Below are positions 63,901 to 64,000 of a stretch of DNA of 64,000 nucleotides, piece by piece. The notes under the pieces are model-generated. The model did not search any database. It worked only from the letters and a program-made list of their open reading frames with translations, and was not told the origin of the DNA. Source of the DNA: an uncultured Selenomonadales bacterium. Its GTDB lineage: Bacteria > Bacillota > Negativicutes > Selenomonadales > Selenomonadaceae. Positions within the stretch are counted from its first letter, which is position 1; each line of letters opens with the position of its first letter. The position numbers and the translations under genes were made by a program. The stretch lies in the NCBI GenBank assembly GCA_947165295.1, contig CAMUZU010000007.1, positions 1-64,000 on the forward strand. The letters are read 5' to 3'.

Positions 63901-64000
63901 CACAACCGTGAAAGTTGACAGCAACGAAGTACTCACAATCGACGGCTCCACCGACAGCCCGTCACTCGCCAAGGATGATTCGGCAGTTGTCATCAATCAA
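39962..64000 (+). CDS. Giant beta-repeat surface-type protein, 3' end outside window
   Basis: The ATG at 39962 has AAAGGAGA ten bases upstream. From there the frame stays open for 8,013 codons to the last base and is clearly mid-domain there (SAVVINQ). The N-terminus MDEFTFDLQRFAGW has no Sec signal. In my recollection FDLQRFA openings are common on very large proteins of Selenomonas relatives, so a dedicated export route is possible. The rest is diverged beta-strand repeats rich in Thr, Val, Gly, Asp, Ala, Ser and Asn with almost no Cys (I saw two, near 53810 and 62350). Recurring phrases are TFTVNGxxY, TVGGID, LTSGTLTAT and a Trp module (NWATAVPATDG then AGIVVDDAT then AYGLLTV). Some modules are near-copies, others barely recognisable. 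No enzymatic domain is seen. Adhesion or a surface layer is the usual guess for such proteins. Confidence 0.9.
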   Translation, partial: MDEFTFDLQRFAGWSKSSTDGKTWNYNTGTLNSVTVIANSENDITNITGTDSTATVTLGENVNVSGITVKLFSANVVQYYDVMLTFIDSNNKELGTYTPESLVTGNAATGSKLVPTTTAGSAFTVTPSTDGTTFRVKGITSATNNYLDYTLTTSDESSSTDETTDLKATVTVAADGSVNMEVPAGLNVNGLTAKTSSGNFDITSLTVNLENGASYTAGTITYTGGTYTYNKSSDTTTVTANDVTLSGTGEVTLAQGSEVSIGENESTALAVTTGDAEVTLTTDGFTVKLEKGDTFTIGDVEYTGTAGSVTLNFTEDGISVGSISKDAAFTVNGDELSFATTDGGLSALVGENMFVLSKTSISLSADGQLSNPAEWNKVVYADVDSNEKVALDLTADSFSTTADTNDGFSTAGDYAGIVVMDYDGKTKYATLSGSEAAYTVAATATIHEVTVTNDIEGTVAFSGFSTDSSVSILDSTTKEALAAFTPSTAAFTVTVANEAANCYVNQNVTLTEGTLGSYGTKTITAGGYAIGAKGSSPQNGALTVTVDSSGNAKIGGLATGEKFEVNDATYQMKTLGSSTVVYNSGGSRIILSNSATIAADDSGNIDASVFDAAAEYKPLTVTDNKLTLSSTADNYAVISGTKVVATLSNEFKLTPVGNGSLSGVTISVPNGKTVTFDKSYGASTTAPIITAKNATFTVTATDDFTVDAPTGTSTKASITGATGIALTSGTLAATENIPITAGTYTITAGEDTELTVTGGETVTVGGIDTNGESFTVKSGETTTTYQYVDGLGLVTLNGSNINGIVNDTAFKNGTFTLSDNVTSTVLVATDGTLDLTNVDTESFKSATVLSNSNPSSATKLATLTYSSENGFALDNEENGGVTTVNLPASDTTLTSTFDTKVTTASGTGTYTINGNKFAASSSPLTIAATYTSDSDKGATLTSGKVTLTATASGGTDPATNSVTVTDGEEITATTGTMTVNVSSTTSGGTTTTTVTIADLSSETNDAFTVGETAYTMSGIGLTTGTGTSQKVWTKADATSFTLAGLEDEDTETTNWSNVITLASSSPTLTIDKSTATSVIVNSDSTARIATITDDSKYGYKTLAPVSGATDTLKDVTITIDNYIVTFDKSYGVKATAPKIKTPVATFKLDGITTANFQVNGSSSLATTSIGGTPTITLLDGDFTLASGQTVKFGESGTDTVKAAGVLNVSYKEETATITATAGQPAFTLGGQTYTAGSNNAITVAKKDETITVTAKLGNSFTYDTKKTFTLTASTDGITFDGDKLTDVDAGEKFTIKTGTTTVEYTVQPSGYLTASDNKTTKVYTGAAMTSGGEVPVADLNFDDESKFVEVKTFAGIVTIDTNTVATTGKDAILVSSDYSVQYGVLTRKSAENYTLTQPTDNDKKLQMDYAVPTRVDIPQAMGNSGVSVTFNKVFTMPIVVGGTTISSLGGISNDTYVVGGGTDSIASVSGANEVTINGGSLKTADADQTIVASSSFTVSGYESSGSASDGIVISTSDIGDIEVGEGFTLNENEYTRNSVVGLTNGDSVYTGASVVTGDAISVNIGQLALASNFKGMVAAPTNGTLLAGETLPASAIVVDNASDPKAVYADLTNNASLVTISKNATAAGGFANANNLTIATDSKTALQVNNFTDLNASGVTIYADTSKATFKVTATSSDYFKVSGADTAPKVEGATELTLTSGKITATKGQKITLGEGGQVLDVTGNAVTVAKSGDSNWLVTGTATDASEFKLGNKTYKVNSGDITFTINSSGAVTIGNVFENEVFTYEGTTYSLKSAGLVAADGDSYKLMTFTGSSVAASALDGDGWTGLVTVTTDQGVSIPPASSLSPVTLIDSSFATTYGALESVDGGGYSLTKAATDYGKLKIVSIGSAAGNVTLGKDFVNTSLHTSLDAGVSDFLVTDADNQFVVTLSGGVAGISGATAASLVSGSLAAAGDLSVTVNGSVVSAQDEAGVVVIRNGNNVSVGGLGQDEGFIVGSGQYTMTALGVTNGDNKLLDGSKPSDSVDAVVPLTSLTGGTWRNLLTADNGLSIHANSPEGLVIDSAKTKIYATLEGDSTKGFSFTQGDGHADWSGSATVSIDNTTLTLPAAFNQIHAIKSTAEFTADSTTGATYAVTDSADGAQVTGVTKLTQTTGTILITDTILSVSADNKEISYVNGDGTIKVAFDNGTLSIGELDKGDQFKLGTHQYTVTSSSITRDDGRVYKGTDFTNEAVNASSLDSDTNWMAVIPAEDGVLTLSSGNVSILSTAGSAYVMDGDVIYGTLETVDGGYSMSSAGASTDASLKSIVVEPILAGAVGNQSAQAVTFGDASEFISIPVTAGKNQFTVTEAESGYTITYDSRKAPVVATATKLSLTSGALTASSNGQTITAGDHTVTAANLTVTKTDDGITIDTITADSSNFTLDGETYGMINNVGLFNYKDKAIVNESSFANGKFTVDAKLTEDPVIAATGGKLTLPYDSKTSIIVDSDSNPTVKYATLTVGENGWTLNKNGDIDATAAISTVSVDAADTTLKTDFATTIQTSSASNGSPVYTINDVVYQPDKNNGEDDTAVELTIAAQIGTDSAKTPTSALKAGKVVIDSTKNASLVSGSEEKLTVTATKGAINVSATSGALTLTGIDENETFTIGDSSYAMKGIGLTTTTGTGDEAVNKLWTEEVTSTTSFTANDLAATTSTDNWSDYATVDGALKIDTESKAGIIVDKGEITRLAKLEGDKDKGFTLTKSNNGLNSVTVTDVKATVAQGAYSSITANGAVLNVTANGTDDFIVDGTSKNASVTGASSVALTSGTLATSGIPIVADKYTITAKAGMTVNVDGTTVKIGGIDAGESFTVNGTIYKYISADVGLVTTDSSGKITDIVKAADFAENTYTLGNDPDKAIAATKDGTLDLTEQTESAVVLNALTGTDIKKYADLTVDDNGGFTLKKTTDNAISTVKLPATGATLTTDFATKVTAESGSATFTVNGKSFKASDSALEISATYASETDKGATLTSGTVALTPGGDTDSVTVDGKTIEVTAGDMKVKADNSGVTLNGLNNGDTFTVGETTYSVMTSSTGAVSLINTTDETNAKIWKGENFASGVTLDDLNDANNWLKIVTTDGNLTITDDLFKDATDKKIDLYNMNDGTTYGKLSKDDTAGTFTLTKTANDADLTSITTGKTTFSAELKEGTLTITPSTTDNTVSLDGAKAVTLMAGTISATATVPVTADEGATITADEGATITVSVDDNKKVTVGGIDTADDKFSVGETKYQYATNLKGLVTTDGTNIRGIVGEEGFDSTTGTFTLGDVEVTGVVQATGNALNLSGTNVKGGTVLDSLVPSTAKKLATLTVDGSTFTLTKDTGDAGVTSVTLGDNNAVLNTFATEVTTGTGIYQVNNNVFDAASDTLTIKATDEGATLTTGTVTLSNTASASGDLANFDTTELTAGNSVTSDDGTKVDAGAGTTITVAVENGELKTVGGLDELNESFTVTPKEGTAKTYKYISEDVGLVEIKNGTVDGIVTSANFTNNTFTYTTTIDTTAVTAPTTDNALLDLSATDVKSATVLSSLTGDNITKLGTLTVENNTFTFTPTDADGIADAITSVTVPKDATLATGFETDVTTNGNATVNDKVFIADAGLELHATAKDATLTKGTVTLQAGGDVTITDAQTIKADTTTDGITVDVAEDKKVTVGGLGAGEKFTVTEKDATSGTTYQYIKDVGLVTINGNTIDKIVTSGFNKDAGTFNFDDAETATPLYLTGDGTLDLTATAAGSTYTVLSSNNPSTAKNLATLTVTAGDSTTYAFTVNDKDNIDSIKTVTLPDTAAEVTTGFATAITTASGSNTFKVNGVSFAAAGSELTINATDNSATLSNGKVTLSKDSTDTASVTVGEDTITATAGDMTVAVATENNTSTVTVADLESSDAFTVTDSAGNTQTYEMNGIGLTTGDDTSKKVWTDDATTQKTSFTLDELDTASTTYASNWKYFEISEDGTFTIDSTNVEKSVIVVDSTKATRLAKLEGGALSKVDGELTSVTVDGVQATIDPAYKNVTANSATLEVTPKDTNTSFTVDGTKQYASITGAAGVKLNSGTITMTGKTSSVDEVPVTAGDYTVKDLGISGTSASTVNITNNNGTVTVDGIDSTEYFTVETSTTKTKYQMTSAGLVSFTGDNLNELSGVQTTTETSTSYELGKKLTRAIAPETSGTDKVLDLSTGTTTAKVLDSKTAPKEVLGNLTAPTTTGGAFILAGTDTGTGITTTNINKIILGENGTGVDNLTVNVAEITVTTPTDGGTYTVNGKAYAATDALELKTTENASTLTTGTVTLTAGDTSATKEVTGTTDAKTVTVTKGKLTATATDGGAVTLTDIAATDAFTIGTTADDTKTYTAGELTLSDGTNIWTKSNPLDTTGVKVADLTTQTNWTKAIEAADNTLTINSNTTAGGIVVDDATAPATAYGLLTVGNDGVTLEKALGDDIKFPTTADGELASIELDGVTATINADLVSENTSVTAVKGTGDSAVETTFTVTEAASGYTVDAPNSTVKNATALTLTKGTLNDITGTTAVTAGGKTITDASEKINITVDDTGVTIGGIDSANETFTVDGTKYKYIENVGLARMKTEGDTVDALCDNFDADDGTYSLDDEAFTEITAPDEDGKLALGTMENNDEITIYDSVTAPSKVYATLKFTDAKGYELTADKDATDDVSEKIKTVTMPAAGTTLTTNFATNVETAADEGTFTVNDKTYNATGADALTIAATADGDSTLTTGTVKLNATTNETVDTTNSGSITAGTVTGYTNDGIITVTAIAEDTATSTAADAKIGDFEEGEKVTVDDTTYTKTKVGFISNETDSKLYKFATKILDDGDITVNGLSDADWKQAIVTDDTFELDDSTISEADGYDKMKETVVLGGTGEDLKVTDAAVTENYGTLTVNGATFNFTLNDTAPGTIDVAATYTVAVTADMTKFDEGINFTAQEANFTVTAKTAAPSGDLANFDGDNPTFTVDATGDNAQVSGDNIAVTLNEGTLAATKDLEITVADKVVVATNIVEAGETADGTITVTAGDTLQVGKLNTGDKFTIGGDKYIMTDIGLIKTDDKDNPTALVATLDEMGTDQDTYTYADDEEKQRELVDVQDGVVDLSTDVTGTYGKIVIVDKAEAGVEPTAIYATLELKDDVWTATAGDGWDDEDNPPFTSIKIGGEVTNIKTSDFGTTITTSGTDAVTVNGTIYQPANLSDDNPLTIAATADGTSTLTTGTVTLSKDDGYATVTPTTGTEDKAITATTGDFNVAVTAAAGETAASVTFSALDADDAFTIGTDTNAYTMGDLTLSHDGKLWIRSKLTEDGATVTYAELTSTEDADTNWATAVPATDGELNINATSTAGIVVNDATAPSTAYGLLTVDEENGGIKLAKSNFSDTPLTTLNVSNTTVTVDSALVSEAAPDGYVANGATFTVETTDGNDIVIDATEDTATVTGVESIDLTSGTLAATANIPINGITLTSGEMTVTTKDEVTKIAPTGGTIFTKDGVDYTFVNDNVQGFIIDDNGTKKLFVPDDEDFSIDTITDGTYREMVEAEVDGTNVTLPAQKDTEGVIFVNSTSAPTATYATQDDNVFALTNADDTNTYTITTGNLDIESEIEVQFAATVEIAGGKTLTVNGNNTFVATAGNDNTVTVETTYTDENTMSATLTGGTVNLTPYETDTVTVGTDTITADTGDGITVKVDGTTVTIGGLNSAKEEGGENDKFIVTKADDTTQTYKVVAGDVLLRTYTDGKPSEQFKGTFTDGSVTLDALNSDTEGTWQAVIPLTADKVLDLSEVTAGGMITSADYGTHYATLEIETATDGTPKALKLTKSTETGDIKDIASINLGNASKTLTTNFAATVTTEGTGTFTVNSNRFTPAQTTGETPTASVLTITIDDTADHKATLTEGTVTVSTSPLALADTNVTVNDGTVDVTVTAADTAAGTEASTTFTPADGADFTVDKATYTLNATGLTKGNSFTVNGNTFTAKSDELTIDTTYNSADAMTAVLTAGTVTVTDAAELALDGETVSVTSGTLEVAVTTGENAATTYKPATGTKFTVVTGTGTDAVTAKYNMTTVGLTKDNKQIWPDTATPEGGYNLSNATWSTMKAVDGTTLDLTDPTTDGLKATNVIVDSLEDPTERLGTLTYTEATTDAAAVFDVQSTGIEAVTLGTADATLTTNFNATVTTTPGEVTEVTDTGETDTYTIQTYSVNGKTFAAANSELTIDATYTSETESDATLTEGKVKLNKDDAVETTAPITTVTEGETTTTYNSVTATAGDGLTVEATVAEDGTTTVTIGSLNENDAFTVGEVTYTVKDGKIIERDKDYGSTNSNKYQVSVKDDEDDGKANTFKVVLNSDFFNDNNWGGTIEAKKSDGVFSVDLTDPNNALEPGSSTVVTEEGEKVARIQTDENGNYTITDNAGLDAVTIGAYTDSDGKAQNISTLNTDERPMEVTITPSEAEDAENVYTVNGEKFDVGTDEDGKPSTLTVEATPVLDSDGNPTYKTVTDEDGNTVEKPVTTATLTNGVVNLTGDNDDTKAVTPTGGDTITANAGTNLTVTAEKTTDDVTGEDTTNAIIGNIAKGDDFTVGNNTYTAADLTLTSSDGDTPKLYIGGPTYEGEEGSQTMSVATSLLDPTNPDSENWATAIPATTEGDNKTIVLDDSTEAGIVVDDTSKPTEAFGQITGGEETTDSDTGDTVKEFELSDTSTTAFDSTPTDVTEISIGDNIKATIGNIFRGIAIVANAVYQGATRAANFFAPKISGNADEATDTFVVTTGGQYVKVNTDITLTDGTVGVNENQTITFGEGENADTFTATSVNGNLAVEYTASTATADIVNGEGDLANFEEIVDNENKKVTGISVGDEFEVKTTVGETETTTKYKMTSVGLFVLDGSTNLSAFIPASVNDGKLATELTFAQLETTYLPITVTNNTFALDDKLTAGNTYALVDSTIATGEGAISKLYGTAMKNTDGTYTVEITDGTTSLYATSTGTVTVNNDEYTSTEAITLTVKTDDSSLHGGTVTIGEGKQVTDDNGKTISVADDKDDSTTISITAKAENGAFTSVADVGVGESFTYNNTTYKRTAAGITNEADNKLNESLKSDNFDLSALALGQNWADVLIPDDKKAISIGTLTNAVVYDTAALGTKLATLTKTESGYTFAKASGFTDGAIATVNVNTDTTITTDFATNVATNSPGLVTVNGTAYNGTSTDGLTVNATISGTTAGSNLYKGTVTLNTTYPTVKGASNTVTSTSGTLTVTANAGALTINGIGKDEADQFTVTTSDGTKTTYKMSKSGNFADTSGKLWKGSDVTGGVAVTELVKSENWATAVTSLDAAATALKGDGVTPVALVDDPANPTAYYGTVTVTDGVYTVKKTNDELTSAALTANNANKVAFAGFKSNVSVTVPDGDFAINGNAFKVTEAAAVFTAGGSGTTATLDSGTVTLDATNYTTVTDTSTGKTITCKVGDGITFTAGTGTISDIATGDKFTVTPSGGTATEYELTKIGLRDNTNGLRWTGNTDHTVTLDGLAGNTWGGIIELDAKDTNLTLPPTTQLSTDSAIIINAAADTKYGTLTKGTDGYSLSKSSDDKGSFNKATVTGIRLTVPANFVGDKGFTVTAAKDSTSTPATFTVTPTTDTAFTVDGTTANASVTNAAGVKLTAGTLTATTVPITAGTNNYVITADSASSLTVKNTNGTVTVEGIDNTDLTDKFTVTSGTTSKTYQFVPNVGLVTLNDSDKINGVVGSSFTTGVFKLGTDDVTDVIAPDGTTLDLTAQTEPATVLTSIDPTDASKIGTLTAATSTTPVTYALNGTASDVATKIDSVTLGTTDTALTTNFSATVTTTNTDAATYTVNGNKYNATGADALTIAATYADSKASSTLTTGTVKLAVKDSVTGTNDNQTVTVTAGDGITATATDGKVTLTGLNSGDAFTAGTGTYRVTALGLLDANDNLWTSSTKYTDGITLAEKGDNALGNETNWGTTVKVDSNEVLTIDGSTDSPSLAKDDSAVVINQ
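40020..64000 (+). repeat. Diverged module array in the giant gene
   Basis: Trp-containing modules occur near 43120, 45440, 46072, 46685, 48040, 49273, 51876, 53186, 54545, 55993, 57307, 58281, 59064, 59896, 61304, 61935, 62561 and 63892. Modules with the phrase 'LTSGTLTAT..ITAG..VGGID' occur near 42110, 45030, 47055, 48335, 49555, 52161, 53548, 56327 and 62912. A fixed order is visible in parts (GTLTAT block, then VGGID, then a Y-x-Y GLV block, then TLDLT, then KLATLTV, then a TTxFAT block). Spacing is irregular, so whole and partial modules have been added and lost. No intergenic hairpin element is inside. Confidence 0.8.
60151..60270 (+). other. Atypical segment within the giant protein
   Basis: The segment NIFRGIAIVANAVYQGATRA followed by ANFFAPKISG breaks the Thr/Asp/Gly-rich pattern with a hydrophobic, Arg- and Phe-containing stretch, helical in character. 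The nearby nucleotides keep the frame and normal codon use. It could be a spacer, an export or anchoring helix, or a remnant of another module. Confidence 0.5.

Overview
The window looks like the chromosome of a diderm Firmicute of the class Negativicutes (Selenomonas-like). The signs are the dprA-topA-trmFO-hslV-hslU block, LPP20-domain periplasmic proteins, oxaloacetate-decarboxylase-type beta and gamma subunits, Firmicute-type Shine-Dalgarno sites with frequent TTG/GTG starts, and one enormous threonine/valine-rich beta-repeat protein that opens with FTFDLQRFAG. This placement comes from gene content only, with no marker phylogeny.

Layout. 1-5300: a zinc-ribbon/TPM-domain membrane-protein cluster with two zinc-ribbon paralogues and a Tat-exported carboxylesterase between them. 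5585-9276 (minus): mannitol operon mtlA - exported cupin - mtlD. 9608-12942: a TPR protein (minus), a ThrE-type exporter and an unknown protein. 13004-16372: tRNA-Pro(CGG), an alpha/beta hydrolase, pth and a radical SAM protein. 16598-20326 (minus): ftsY - surE - membrane protein - pgeF. 20646-23059 (minus): LPP20 protein and FliB. 23182-29540: dprA - topA - trmFO - hslV - hslU. 29640-36423: three leucine-rich-repeat paralogues interleaved with small membrane proteins, a HTH regulator and a divergent Ser/Thr kinase. 36460-39674: tmcAL, then OadG/OadB. 39858-64000: a 23-codon leader and one giant reading frame that stays open for 8,013 codons and leaves the window.

Three things stand out. First, nine copies of an interspersed element of about 100 bp lie in the left 38 kb and none in the giant gene. 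Each is three consecutive hairpins: a TACTTTCTTT..AAAGAAAGTA stem, a longer GATACA..TGTATC stem, and a GGCCGTCAT..ATGACGGCC stem. The stems differ between copies by compensatory changes, so structure rather than sequence is conserved. In three cases (pth, trmFO, tmcAL) the element supplies the stop codon of the upstream gene. One copy lies between 33-bp direct repeats of the pgeF 3' end, which looks like a scar of insertion. Tandem duplications of neighbouring gene ends (188-bp and 173-bp periods) sit beside two other copies.

Second, the topA at its usual locus has lost most of its catalytic signature (DxDxE reads NxDxR, the YxRTDS motif reads YPDGDE, and the AHEAIRPT block is missing) while keeping three zinc ribbons and an intact frame. 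It looks like a pseudo-topoisomerase.

Third, the giant protein is at least 8,013 residues of diverged beta-strand repeats with no Sec signal.
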